Of a DNA stretch of 64,000 nt, positions 41,101 to 48,762 are shown piece by piece. Below the pieces are notes generated by a model. The model made no database searches. It saw nothing but the letters and a program-made list of their open reading frames with translations, and was not told the origin of the DNA. The stretch comes from Platynereis dumerilii (taxonomy: Eukaryota > Annelida > Polychaeta > Phyllodocida > Nereididae), in contig JAPTHN010000006.1 in assembly GCA_026936325.1 (NCBI GenBank), positions 29,157,296 to 29,221,295 of the forward strand, given 5' to 3'. Numbering within the stretch: the first letter of the stretch is position 1; the number at the start of each line of letters is the position of its first letter. Both the position numbers and the translations under genes were made by a program.

Positions 41101-44100
41101 CACTGTGTAAACTTTTTATTCAAAGCATCTTGAATACTGTGTGTTTCCGCATTTTCAAAAAAATATTAGATTTTAACATTTGGCCATTTCAGCGAAATAT
41201 AACAGCATATAGCTGACTTGAACACCCCTTCATGGCTAATCTGGTATAACTATGTTGAAATATAAGATGCATCAACCGATTTCCAAAAATAAAACAGTGG
41301 TGCACTGTGTAAACTTTTTATTCACACCATCTTGAATATTGGGTGTTTCCGCATTTTCAATAAAACGTTAAATTTCAATATTTGGCCATTTCAGCGAAAT
41401 ATAACTGCATACAGCTAATTTGAGCATCCATTCATTTGTTATCTAGTATAATTGTGTTGAAATGTAAGATGTATCAACCAATTTCCAAAGATAAAACAGT
41501 GGTGCACATTGTAAACTTTTTATTCACACCATCTTGAATATCGGGTGTTTCTGTGTTTTCAAAAAAACATTAAATTTCAATATTTTGCCATTTCAGCGAA
41601 ATATAACTGCATACTTCTAACTTGAACATCCATTCATGGGTTATCTAGTATAACTGTGTTGAAATGTAAGATGTATCAACCAATTTCCAAAAATAAAACA
41701 ATGGTGCACTGTGTAAACTTTTTATTCACACCATCTTGAATATTGGGTGTTTCCGCATTTTCAAAAAAATATTAAATTTTAGCATTTGGCCATTTCAGAG
41801 AAATATAACAGCATATAGCTGACTTGAACATCCCTTCATGGCTAATCTGGTATAACTATGTTGAAATATAAGATGTATCAACCGATTTCCGAAAATAAAA
41901 CAGTGGTGCACTGTGTAAACTTTTTATTCAAACCATCTTGAATATTGGGTGTTTCAGCATTTTCAATGAAACGTTAAATTTCAATATTTGGCCATTTCAG
42001 CTAAATATAAACTGCATACAGCTAACTTGAGCATCCATTCATTGGTTATCTAGTATAAGTGTGTTGAAATAAAAGATGCATCAACCAATTTCCAAAAATA
42101 AAACAATGGTGCACTCTGTAAATTTTGTATGCACATCGCCTTGGAAATAGTGTGTTTCGGCATTTTTTTAAAAAGCACAAAATGTCTTCAAAATTTTTTC
42201 TATACTTTTTTGTAGTTCACTATTTCAAAGTAACTAAACCATGGGTTATGTGTTTTTCCCAATTGCAAGACTTACATTTATTATGAAATCTTTAGCAGGT
42301 ACTGAATACTCGTATAGACAGCTAAAGTGCCAGTTATGTCATCCATGTCCAAGTGTAATCACATCAAAGCAGAATTGAACACATTCACTGGGTAATCCAG
42401 GGAATCTGTGTTGAATTATAAATATATAAAGACATATTATAAATATATGAAGTCATATCAACTATATTGAATTTGGAAGCTGTAGTGCACTCACTATACA
42501 CAATTTTGAAATGGGGTTGGTCACAGATTTTTTAACATCGCATGAAATTTCATGTTTTTGCCCATTTTCCTTTGCTGACATTCCTGAGGACAAAAACGTT
42601 TTTTGCCAATAGACTTGGAGACACCTTTGGACACAACCTAGTATAAAATCAGGGAATGCTGAATAGAGAAATATGTTTCACATAATGTTTTGATAAATAG
42701 CTGTGTATTCACCAAAACGGGCTGAAAATCATCATTTGTGAATATATATATATATGACTATATGTGTATGTCCAATATCTAAAATCCATCATTGTGCTGG
42801 CACTGGGATATTTCCAACTGCAAGATTTGGTGTTGAGGATGCAAGAATTAAAATTTCACAAATTAATTTTTTAATGTATTTATGATCAGTATTTAAAATC
42901 CATCCTTGTGCTGGCACTGGAAAATTTCCACAACAGTAACCTCAACCAAACTGAGAGTGAGGCTCTGTAACATCACTATAGCAGCCCCTTTTTTCCACCC
43001 ATCTCCTTAGGTTACCTTTTTAAGAAAAGGTAACAAATACATTTTTATCATAATAATAATTTATTTCATAAAGCGATTTTTAGGGCGTCTCACTGCTTCA
43101 TAGGTGAGCGACAAAGCAAGGGATACCATAATACTAACCTAACAGTGCACCAAAATAAAGTCTTACGGAGTCAAGTATGATAAATCCTAACAGGACGGCT
43201 TTACCAGCAGGGTTGACGGATTTAGGTGCACTAACCTTCAATTTTTGTTCATGGTTTCCGCAACACTGTAGGAATAGTTTTCTTTTTTGCATGAAATTAT
43301 AGAAGGAATGTGCCCATCCAATGGACTAAATAATATTTTTGTACGTATTCCAATTTTCCAGGAAATACAGCTTTATCCAAAATTGGATGGATTTACCCTC
43401 CTTGGCTCTAGTATTGTCAGGCCGATTTATGCAGAAAAACATTGACTTCACATGCGTCAGATGCTGTTTTCCCATGGAAATAGTTGTCCTACAGGGCGAA
43501 ACCTATATCAACTTGTAGGAAATTGAATTTACAACATTGTTGCATTACTTAAAAGTTGCTGCACCCTAAATTTATGGTGCTGCTGTGGTAGTACTACATG
43601 CGTTATATTTTCACAGCAATATAAGTAGAAATAGGATTGAATGGAAATTCAACCCTACTCTGCTGATACCTTGTCACCAATGCCTAAGAATGATATTTCA
43701 TTTACTTATAAATAGTTAGACATTGTCTTATTTTTACACCTGAGTGCTTTCATATATAGTTTTGTATACAGAGCTAATCCTGGATTCAGAAATTGAGCTC
43801 TAACCACAACATGATACATGATAATTATATTAGTGCATTTTCACTCATTTTTCCGACTTTTGTTCACAAAAATCTCCCTCAAATCGGATTTATTACTCAG
43901 AAAATTATGCCATGTTAAGACAAATATCCAGAATATTGTTTTCAGCAACTTCTGAAACTTTGAAAATGATCAGATAATTGAGAGCTGAATTATTAAGCTA
44001 AAAACAGACTCCATTTTGTTATAGTCACTCTCATAATCTCTGCCCAGCAGGATGACGTCACATTTCAGCAGCATCTGAAAATTGTGATGCAGGGCCAACT

Positions 44101-46838
44101 TTGAGGGTTCTGTAAGACCATTTATATTCCCACAATTGGCTCCTATATACCCTCATTGTAAAGGCGATGTTTTCTAGTATTTTCCAGGACTATAGACTTT
44201 CATTTCAAATCAATTTCCGTGTATTGGTAATTTGTTAAAGTTATGGTACTTTTGCATTTCATGAAAACAAGGTTTACTTATTCACATCTCACAAATTAAT
44301 TTATGAATTGCACCACGATTTTATTTTTGCTATTTGATGTACTAAAGTAACTCTATTCACCAGTATATCCACTTTTTTATGAGAGGGATGCTCAAGCCAG
44401 TAATATTGAATCAAAAGTGAGCTATTTTCCTTTTTTACCACAAAACTAAAAAAACAGGATTTTAGCATATTTCAAAGTGGAATAAAATGAAACCTGCAAG
44501 AGATATAGCAAAAGTGAAAAGCTATACGTAAAGTACAACTCCTAAATGTAATTTACCTAAAATTTCAACCTTCTATGTTTAATAGCTTGGCCGCTGGAAA
44601 TTTTCAAACATTACCTCAAATTCAAAGCTGAAAAGTGCAAATCGGCCAGAATCGGTCCAAATCGTCAATCTGGGTTGCCGTGGCAACCAGGCGATATATT
44701 AAGAAAATGACCGTACCATGGAATTTAGTTACCTATAGGGGTAAAATGAGCCAAGTATCGCGGAATTTGTTCGACCACCCCGTGCCACTTTTTTCTCAAA
44801 ATCTGCAGTTTTCTCTGACAATGACTCTTAACTTCTCACACATATTTCACGGCGTAGGGCGAACACATTTTTTATAACGTGTCAAAGGTGCTTTGAATGC
44901 AATCATCCAAGGTGTATGTTTTTTTAATTATTATTTTATTTATTCATTTTATTCAAACCCATAAATGAGTAAAAACAATTGTACAGAGTAAAATGTAAGT
45001 AACTTCATTGCACATAATGTAAAAATGTAATAAAATCATTCTTTTAAAATCAACCAAGCTAAATACTAAAAAGCTTAGTTAACATATGTACCAAAAGGTG
45101 CTCTCTCAAATAGGGTATTATAAAATTTGCATGAGAAAAAATATACATCTCAATGAATCAACATGACTATCAGTATTGTTTTACTTCTTATTAACTTTAG
45201 ATGTCACTTTAAATAGACGTTGGAGTGGGGAGAGAAACCACAATTTACAATAGAATTCAGTAAGGTGCCTTCAACTATATATTTGTCGTGATGTATTTTG
45301 ACAGAGAGTGAAATAAAAGAGATCTCGTTGAACTTTCGGTGTTACATACTCAGTGGTACAGAGACTTAGTATTCTTTCTAAAAATTTCTGATACTGTTTT
45401 GAAATCTAAAGCTTGTAACAGCTGAGTGATCTGGTTGTCTAATATCCCTCTCACTAACATTCCTACAATCAGGACCATAAGTTAAACTCGGTTGACAAAC
45501 ATCAGCTGAAGCACCTGGATATAAAATACCTGCAGGCAATAGGTTATAAAAAGATTGCATAAATTTCTTTATCCTATTTTCAACATGCTTACAGTAGACT
45601 GTAGTGGTAAATATGTTAACCAATATTTGTAATGATGTGACATTCTCAAGGGATTGACCATTTACATATGAAGTTAGTTGCGAAATAAAGTAACTTTTAC
45701 CAATAATTATCCTTTTTTTTTTTTTTTGAATACGAACCTCCATCTGACACTGTAATCTACACAGACATCAATTAAATACAACAATCATTCAATTTGAGTT
45801 GGATGAATGGCAAATACAGTATAACTGTACACATAATTTTTTTCAGTCAATGTATATTATCTTGTAGATAACATCTCCGATTCTGTTGCTTTGGTTTGCG
45901 CAAGTTAAATATAATTGATACCAATAATCATATGTACAATATATTACCTTTGGCATCATCCTGTGTGACATTAACCCAAAATTAATAAATATATTCAAAC
46001 AAGAGATCTTCAAACGTACCATATAAATTATGTACAAGTAGCTTACCCGAGATAATGCTGGTCACACTGATATTAAGAGTGCTTCTTCTCCTCTCTTCCC
46101 CCAATAGATGACAGAAGTTGTCGGATCTTCCAGTGGACAATCTGAATGTCACATTTTTCTCTTCCAAAGGTGCTAGAATAAATTCACAGCTATGGCGAAC
46201 TATTTTCAATAAAACATCTTGCGAGGAAGAAGAGTCATAAAATCCAAGCTTTGCTGCGTGGCTAACGAAACACACATCAACATGTGGAGCCCCGCTTCTT
46301 AATGTCCGGGAGATACAAATTGGTGCATTGATGTGGGGAAACTTGAAGCCATCAGTTTTATCATTTGTGGATATTGGAGAAACTGTCCCAGTGCTGTTCT
46401 CAGATTTAGAATTGTCATCAACCAAATGTAGGCAATCGGCACTGCTACTTGAATTAACAGACATTTCACAGTCAACAGTCTTATTTACTGAAACAGCATC
46501 TTGATTTGGATTATGAGTAACAACATCTTTTGAACCAGGATCGTTTTCTTGACCTTTGGGATCACAGCCATCTGGCCCAGGAAGCCTTATGAACATGTAT
46601 TGATTGAATAATGTCCTACCCCAGTAAGTTGCTGCTATGCATTCCTTAAATAATCTCACTATAATTCCTTTCTCTGGATCTTGAGATGAAAAAGAACAGA
46701 CACTTATGTCATGGACAGCTTTTGTATCAATGGGTGTCAAAACTTTCGGAATGACAAAATTGACACAATAAAGTACACCATCCTCCATATCGGCATAACC
46801 CAATAGCTTGACTTCTTCAGTAGCATGATTTACAACCT
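12938..46838 (-). CDS. Class A (rhodopsin-like) GPCR with large ectodomain, five exons, 5' end not found
   Basis: Exons 46838-46047, 40028-39844, 34150-33986, 28400-28195 and 13253-12938 join with intron phases 1, 0, 0 and 2 into one frame of 553 residues plus stop. Residues 1-255 are extracellular, with 10 Cys and sequons at N118, N128, N147, N228 and N255. Membrane segments lie near 256-279, 288-312, 334-358, 381-403, 418-444, 461-485 and 508-528. Class A landmarks are D299 in LAD of TM2, C335 at the head of TM3 exactly 25 residues before R360 of E359-R360-Y361, C407 in loop 2, P479 in TM6, and N517-S-V-L-F521 with F528 in helix 8. Departures are Cys for the TM1 Asn, NSxxF for NPxxY and no CWxP Trp. 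The tail is short, with three Cys (543, 546, 548) that could be palmitoylated. A G-protein-coupled signalling role at the cell surface is expected; the ligand and subfamily are unknown. Confidence 0.88.
13254..14091. other. Start of 14.9-kb receptor intron 4, no other feature seen
   Basis: Non-coding intron sequence. A GTCGTC-rich patch at 13905-13990 gives a chance 77-codon frame with a repetitive Arg/Ser composition that is not gene-like. Confidence 0.55.
14092..15671. mobile_element. Foldback element with CCAGGCGACA terminal arrays
   Basis: The left end GTCAACCAGGCGACAGACA is the inverse of the right end TGTCTGTCGCCTGGTTGAC. Each end is an irregular array of (A)CCAGGCGACA units, left at 14092-14290 and right at 15460-15671 in inverse order. 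Inside, unique arms at about 14455-14670 and 15065-15275 match each other in inverse orientation at roughly 90 percent by eye (shared blocks such as AGAGATGACTCTATTCTAGC). No transposase is present. It lies in receptor intron 4. Confidence 0.85.
15672..18834. other. Intron sequence with tetranucleotide microsatellites, no gene
   Basis: Contains a short TCTA run at 15943-15972 and a longer GATA array at 17090-17168, plus AAGATAG-rich degenerate repeats at 17845-18000. CCAGGCGA-containing pieces at about 17620-17670 and 18560-18595 resemble the ends of the foldback at 14092 and may mark a decayed relative. Open frames here (for example 17229-17534) show no recognised domain. Confidence 0.5.
17090..17168 (+). 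repeat. GATA microsatellite
   Basis: About 18 consecutive GATA units with one interruption. Confidence 0.95.
18835..19400 (+). mobile_element. 5'-truncated LINE, 3' end of ORF2 (CR1/Jockey-like)
   Basis: From about 18838 to the stop at 19279-19281 the frame reads as the region after the reverse transcriptase palm in many animal LINEs: WHFC, then KKMEKIQERALRLMY, SSYEELLKKS, HIRRLRLIATEVYK, RYGKNTFSYHGAHVWNFLP and a final GPQCQCSMC. This C-terminal Cys pattern is common in CR1/Jockey-clade elements of marine invertebrates. The frame is open throughout about 148 codons. The catalytic palm and endonuclease are absent, consistent with 5' truncation at insertion. An AT-rich 3' tail with AATAAATG follows to about 19400. 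Confidence 0.8.
19540..19815 (+). mobile_element. Decayed LINE 3' end, second element
   Basis: The frame at about 19550-19660 reads EPDVVSAETLQEFQNRL, which resembles the VxxAxTLxxFKxRL ending of LINE ORF2 proteins. A run of AAGAAG at 19757-19779 follows the PDGG-like stretch seen near such termini. The reading frame is not continuous. It is probably the last 90 codons of a different LINE; confidence is modest. Confidence 0.4.
19816..20879. other. Intron sequence, no feature seen
   Basis: AT-rich and without long frames or clear repeats. Confidence 0.5.
20880..21884. mobile_element. 1-kb non-autonomous TIR element (GGGGAGACCGGGGCTGG ends)
   Basis: The left end TAGGGGAGACCGGGGCTGG, continuing TTGTCACAGGGGCAG, is answered by its near-exact inverse at 21847-21884, giving inverted repeats of about 37 bp bounded by TA on both sides. 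The interior repeats the GGGCAGGTTGTCACA motif directly (21246, 21271) and inversely three times in a row (about 21656-21716). No transposase frame exists. TA may be the target duplication or part of the end; the superfamily is not assigned. Confidence 0.85.
21885..22549. other. Intron sequence, no feature seen
   Basis: No gene or repeat could be recognised. Confidence 0.5.
22550..22752 (+). repeat. SINE-like 3' end with ACTC tail
   Basis: The block ending CCGGTGCTGATGGGGCGTAA is followed by AAACAC and a short ACTC repeat. GGGCGTtAAAc followed by a simple-repeat tail is a common 3' end of invertebrate SINEs. No Pol III A or B box could be placed with confidence, so the call rests on the tail. 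Confidence 0.4.
22780..24640 (+). repeat. Degenerate satellite with GGCATGTGAATTTCAT motif
   Basis: A unit containing GAAAATGTcaaC, then (T)GGCATGTGAATTTCAT, recurs near 22820, 23085, 23470, 24100, 24316, 24462 and 24599, with spacings of about 140 bp or multiples. Copies are diverged, which suggests an old tandem array. No gene lies in it. Confidence 0.6.
24641..25263. other. Intron sequence, no feature seen
   Basis: A short TA run occurs at about 24797-24812, and an 89-codon frame at 24815-25084 has no recognisable domain. Confidence 0.45.
25264..25560. repeat. Dispersed repeat family R1, copy A, first half
   Basis: This sequence from ATATTCGcGaAGCGAAA through TTTCGCAAAGCGAATTGAGC and AGCTTCTTATCAATGATTT is about 80 percent similar to 48763-49065. 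The second half of the same family continues at 27735 here but is directly adjacent in the other copy. Copy A therefore seems to be split by later insertions. Family unknown. Confidence 0.65.
25561..26734. other. Intron sequence between repeat halves, no gene
   Basis: No recognisable element was found; it is probably part of the DNA inserted between the halves of repeat R1. Confidence 0.45.
26735..27715. mobile_element. Possible pogo/Tigger-like non-autonomous element hosting another TIR element
   Basis: The right part (about 27596-27711) reads inversely as TACAGTCAGGCTACCC, then CCGGACCTCTTATAAC, the style of pogo/Tigger ends, with TA next to it. The left part contains GGGTCCGGAAACAGCGGC and TTCGGTTATAATT. 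The ends are poorly matched, so the assignment is tentative. A better-defined TIR element occupies its middle. Confidence 0.35.
26823..27596. mobile_element. TIR element with CTAGGGCCAGGACAAGACC ends
   Basis: GTCCGCTAGGGCCAGGACAA plus GACCAGGAA at the left is the inverse of the right end TTCCTGGTCTTGTCC plus TGGCCCTAGTGGAC, about 30 bp with one mismatch. The interior is rich in CTTCAGGA and CAGGAAG motifs on both strands and has a perfect small palindrome around CAAATTTTGCTC near 27395-27425. There is no transposase. Target duplication not resolved. Confidence 0.7.
27735..27975. repeat. Repeat family R1, copy A, second half, ending in a TATC microsatellite
   Basis: Matches 49066-49152 plus 50110-50230, sharing GATTATGTAACAGTG, AGCATAGACTTAAATTTG and a GTCTTCCTTTTTACTGTTT-like block. 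The copy ends in a TATC run at 27949-27971. Confidence 0.65.
28195..28400 (-). CDS. Receptor exon 4: TM4, loop 2 and TM5
   Basis: The acceptor CATCTTTCAG precedes 28400 and the donor TTCCAG/GTAAGG follows 28195. The exon starts in phase 0 and ends with two bases of an Arg codon completed in exon 5. It encodes TM4 (NVVAAYVTSLCLASVY), loop 2 with the conserved Cys (residue 407, in RDSLCYPF) and TM5 (FNPILAFCITFIFTLTTV). The short basic HSR begins loop 3. Confidence 0.88.
28560..28630 (+). repeat. ATGTATCT microsatellite
   Basis: Degenerate GTATCTAT / ATGTATGT repeats inside receptor intron 3. Confidence 0.7.
28805..29505 (+). repeat. 14-bp minisatellite (GGTCACTAACTGTT)
   Basis: Roughly 45 copies of a 14-base unit, many exact (GTTGGTCACTAACTGTTGGT), others with indels such as CAGTTAGTCACTAACTG. 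The array gives no sustained open frame. It lies in receptor intron 3. Confidence 0.92.
29506..30858. other. Intron sequence, no feature seen
   Basis: Chance frames at 29824-30048 and 30213-30446 (minus strand) show no recognisable domain. Confidence 0.5.
30859..31058. mobile_element. 200-bp MITE, copy 2
   Basis: Same family and same length as 8095-8294, with left end TTACAGGCGATTTCATTAC and right end inverse TTACAGGCAATTTCACTAG. More diverged ends than copy 1 suggest an older insertion. Confidence 0.85.
31059..31729. other. Intron sequence, no feature seen
   Basis: A small GTGTCCGTCCCCCC / GTGTCCATCCCCCC duplication occurs at 31377-31410. Otherwise nothing is recognised. Confidence 0.45.
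31730..32165. repeat. Two opposed fragments of the CTTCAGCGAACGAAG repeat family
   Basis: A minus-oriented fragment ends at 31842 (inverse of ACCTTCAGCGAACGAAG) and a plus-oriented fragment starts at 31920 (CACCTTCAACGAACTTTAG), continuing through GCGGATAGATAGTTTCTGGG and one ATGAAATTTGGTACAC unit. The family's fuller copy is at 49153-50106. Confidence 0.65.
32170..33730. mobile_element. Foldback element with long arms, left arm interrupted by a hAT MITE
   Basis: The left arm (about 32210-32371 and 32806-33030) matches the right arm (about 33340-33690) in inverse orientation. Shared blocks include AGAGTGGGTT/AACCCACT, CCACTTTATTCTGTG and GGATTTAGCTAA. The loop is only about 300 bp. No coding capacity. 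The exact ends were not fixed. Confidence 0.75.
32372..32797. mobile_element. hAT-type MITE with GGAGTC repeats, perfect 8-bp target duplication
   Basis: It begins CAGGGCTTTGGAGTCGG and ends CCGACTCCAAAGCCCTG. Identical 8-mers GTTTTGGG flank it at 32364-32371 and 32798-32805. Internal runs of GGAGTCGGAGTCG flank an AT-rich core. It is inserted into the left arm of the foldback at 32170-33730. Confidence 0.93.
33986..34150 (-). CDS. Receptor exon 3: TM3 and ERY motif
   Basis: The acceptor TTCTTTCAG precedes 34150 and the donor AAG/GTACTG follows 33986. The exon is in phase 0 at both ends and encodes 55 residues. Cys-10 of the exon lies 25 residues before the Arg of VERY, exactly the C3.25 to R3.50 spacing of class A receptors. 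ITVERYFAVMRPF is a classic end of TM3 and start of loop 2. The donor (GTACTG) is weaker than the others. Confidence 0.9.
34151..34769. other. Intron 2 edge with TGACGTCA motifs, no gene
   Basis: 34380-34490 contains GTGACGTCACAATGGTGATG and related motifs akin to the inverted repeat at 10391-11830. No gene is present. Confidence 0.45.
34770..37345. mobile_element. Foldback element with CCAAGATGGCGTCCAAGATGG ends
   Basis: The left arm (about 34790-35000, GATGGCGTCCAAGATGGCC, GGGTTTTCTGATACAGGGAA) matches the right arm (about 36890-37330) in inverse orientation, and the right arm is interrupted by the palindromic MITE at 37037. The 1.8-kb interior has no recognisable gene; a short AACTGAAT repeat occurs at 36180-36280. 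The same terminal motif is found in the nested element at 52150-63300. Confidence 0.75.
37037..37243. mobile_element. Palindromic MITE (CACTGTAAAATTTGAAATTT ends)
   Basis: The two halves are inverse copies almost throughout: left CACTGTAAATTTTGAATTTT continuing GAGTTAGCTtAAtTGATTGA, right the inverse. It would form a single hairpin of about 100 bp per arm. It is inserted in the right arm of the foldback at 34770-37345. No clear target duplication. Confidence 0.85.
37480..37740 (+). repeat. T-rich tract
   Basis: TTTTTCC and TTTTCC-AAAA alternations like those at 11100-11400. The frame at 37501-37749 is low complexity and not gene-like. Confidence 0.55.
37765..39668. mobile_element. Foldback element with internal repeats of about 395 bp
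   Basis: The ends AGGGTGACCCCC (37774) and GGGACACCCT (to about 39664) are inverse relatives, as are the next blocks TTTTTGATGGGGCA and TGCCCCATCAAAAA. Inner arms 37855-37990 and 39350-39480 match inversely (CATACAACATTCT, ATGGTCTAC). Internal direct repeats with CACTGCCAGCTGTT and CTACAAATGGCAG recur near 38048, 38440 and 38842, with an inverse copy near 39245. No transposase. Confidence 0.75.
39844..40028 (-). CDS. Receptor exon 2: TM1 remainder and TM2
   Basis: The acceptor TTTCATTGCAG precedes 40028 and the donor GAG/GTGAGT follows 39844. The exon starts with two bases that complete a Gly codon from exon 1 and ends in phase 0. It encodes the rest of TM1 (ISILVPFACFIILAV), the basic first loop (NMKREKKH), TM2 with LADILYV, and loop 1. 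The Asn usual in TM1 of class A receptors is replaced, with FACF at that place. Confidence 0.88.
40160..44860. mobile_element. Foldback element filling most of receptor intron 1
   Basis: TTAAGAGTCATTGTCAGAGA plus AAACTGCAGATT at about 40195-40226 is exactly repeated in inverse orientation at about 44802-44833. Flanking sequence on both sides matches less well (GTGGCgCGGGG against GTGGCACGGGG). The interior holds the 202-bp satellite at 40440-42180, then AT-rich DNA with no gene. Confidence 0.65.
40440..42180 (+). repeat. Satellite-like array, unit about 202 bp, about 8 units
   Basis: AAATATAACTGCATA is found near 40607, 40995, 41200, 41401, 41601, 41805 and 42005, with CAACCAATTTCCAAAAATAA and GGTGCACTGTGTAAACTTTT in each unit at a fixed offset. 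Spacing is 200-204 bp, with one double gap. It lies inside the foldback element in receptor intron 1. Confidence 0.88.
44861..46046. other. Intron 1 remainder, no gene
   Basis: AT-rich. A 121-codon minus-strand frame at 45378-45743 begins with a Lys run and has no recognised domain and no splice context that would join it to the receptor. Confidence 0.5.
46047..46838 (-). CDS. Receptor exon 1 of those visible: ectodomain and start of TM1
   Basis: The acceptor TTGTCTTATTTTCAG ends at 46839, so this is an internal exon; the open frame extends a little further but has no ATG there. The donor is TCGG/GTAAGC. It encodes 263 full codons: Cys at 24, 47, 66, 91, 123, 135, 174, 189, 217 and 242, five N-glycosylation sequons, and a Ser/Thr/Asn-rich linker at about 95-165. 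Segments at 24-88 and 174-234 share a pattern (VC, SSQD, hydrophobic pair, R, then C), hinting at a duplicated module. TM1 begins at its end. There is no GPS proteolysis motif. No known domain was recognised. Confidence 0.82.
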
Positions 46839-48640
46839 CTGAAAATAAGACAACTGACAAAATTAATAAACCAAAAACTCTAGCAGATTTAGTGGTTCAC
46901 CATTCGCCTAATTGCTGAGTCCTCTTCCTGTCCTAATTAGCCTACCAAGTGATATAAGATACAGGATGCAAAGCCTTAATTGTCCAGCCATCCTAATTCC
47001 TGCCGGGTATAAGATGCAAAAATCATGGGTGACATGCTCACACCTGCAACAGCTAAAAACTCCTCCCCTAGCGATGCTACTCACCTAAACTATCTACCTG
47101 TCCTTATTGATCTATCCTGTCCTTCTGATAACAGCAAATAACAGTGAAACAGCTCCCTTATTTACGTTTCCGGCCTCTACTGTTTTTCCCCACCAGGGGC
47201 GCATGAATCTCCATTGTAGTTCACTGACTGCTGGCGCCACAGTCTCTCTTCCCGCCAAAACCATCCACACACTCCAGTGTGGGCTTTGGCAATGTGCCAA
47301 AATATCACTAATTCTTTTTAATCACCAACAATTCCTGAAATCCATTCACATCTTTTCCCTGCTCACGTATTTCTCTACCATTTTACTCAAAGCACACGCT
47401 CTCAGACAAACTGCACATTTTCATCATTTCCCTGTCAATATTTCCACTGCCATCACTGGCAATCTACGTCTTCATATTCACATATAGTGGGGGGTCGGGA
47501 GGGGGGGCGCTCCATTCGCCCCAAAAAATTCCCCTCACTGGGTATGTCTACTAGCAATTTTTCAATACTCTTCAACACTCGGCCATGCAGGTTCACTACA
47601 ACAGCTAAGAGGTCAACAATTAGGACAAAACCAATCCGCCTGTTTCATCAATGTGCCCATCGCTGACATTAGGCGTACCAGACACATTCCACATCTTCAT
47701 CTGCCATTATCGTTTGTCCGGGGGTCTTATATAAGTCACTTGAGTAGCGATGTCACAAATTATAAACAACTTGACCAAAAAGTTGAAAACAACTTCAACC
47801 CAAACTGCTGTAAAAGGCCCATAAATCAGATTTTGTTGTCTGAAGCACCTAAAAAATGTATGAGGTTGAAATATTTTACCATAAAGTTCTGAATATCAAA
47901 CCCACATTGGCACATTTACAGTAGGGTCACATCATGAACATATCATTCTGTCATGTCTTTGCAACAAAATTCAGTTGAATGGTGAAACAAATTATAGCAA
48001 ATTCAACAAGTATTATTTTTATATCTAACATCATTGAAATTGTACACCCTTTTGAAAATATGTTGAATTTGAACTCTTTCCGATATTCCCGGATTTTCAA
48101 AAATTCACAGCTCAGTAAATTTTGAAGATAGGCATTTGGAATTCTGGATTTGTTAGTTTCTCCGAGTAAACTAAATGTGCATTAAGTTTCGTTAGAATCA
48201 GTGATGGTGAGGTGGGGACCATCGCTTGATTTGATGTGGAATGACCCTTTACTAAATCCACAACCAAGACTCGCTTAGAAATATGTTGCAAAAATTTGGT
48301 ACGCAATTGAGAGTTGACACAATGTAAAAAAGAAAAATAATTGTAGATGGCTTTAAATTTTCAAAGCTGCTACTGTGTATATGTCTCAATATATTTACTA
48401 AAAGATCTATGAAATATACATAATGTGAACAAAAATCAACAATTGTGTGTTTGTATATTTGTCTAAATAATTTCACATTTTCTAAGCCTCTCTAGATATC
48501 AGTCAAGCCAACCAGGGGCTTGTTGCATTTTGTGAAATCATTGTGTGGTTACCGACTGAGCACCTCCATGTGTTCAACACTCATAGACATGCACTGATCT
48601 GTGATTATTTCTAGCAAAACGGTGTGTCAAGGCCTTGTGC
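46839..48640. other. Upstream sequence, no exon recognised
   Basis: No exon with a signal peptide or matching phase was found. The stretch at 46900-47050 is CCT-rich, and the frame at 47107-47487 has no recognisable domain. The missing 5' exon(s) of the receptor should lie here or further right. Confidence 0.45.
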
Positions 48641-48755
48641 TTTTGAATTGAAACTGGACACTTGTATTTTGAATTGAAACTGGACACTTGTATTTTGAAT
48701 TGAAACTGGGCACTTGTATTTTGAATTGAAACTGGACACTTGTATTCTGAAACAT
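48640..48755 (+). repeat. 26-bp tandem repeat, about 4 copies
   Basis: TTGAATTGAAACTGGACACT plus TGTATT repeats four to five times with very few changes (one copy GGGCAC), so it is recent. It directly precedes repeat R1 copy B. Confidence 0.93.
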
Positions 48756-48762
48756 TTGCATT

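Noticed and set aside
45378-45743. 121-codon minus-strand frame in receptor intron 1 as an additional exon
   Set aside because: It starts in a run of A/T, has no recognised domain, and exons 1 and 2 already join in matching phase across it.
46047-46838. Adhesion-class GPCR with a GAIN/GPS domain
   Set aside because: The sequence before TM1 lacks the paired Cys-Trp pattern and HL-S/T cleavage site, while the core shows class A landmarks (ERY, C3.25, LAD of TM2).
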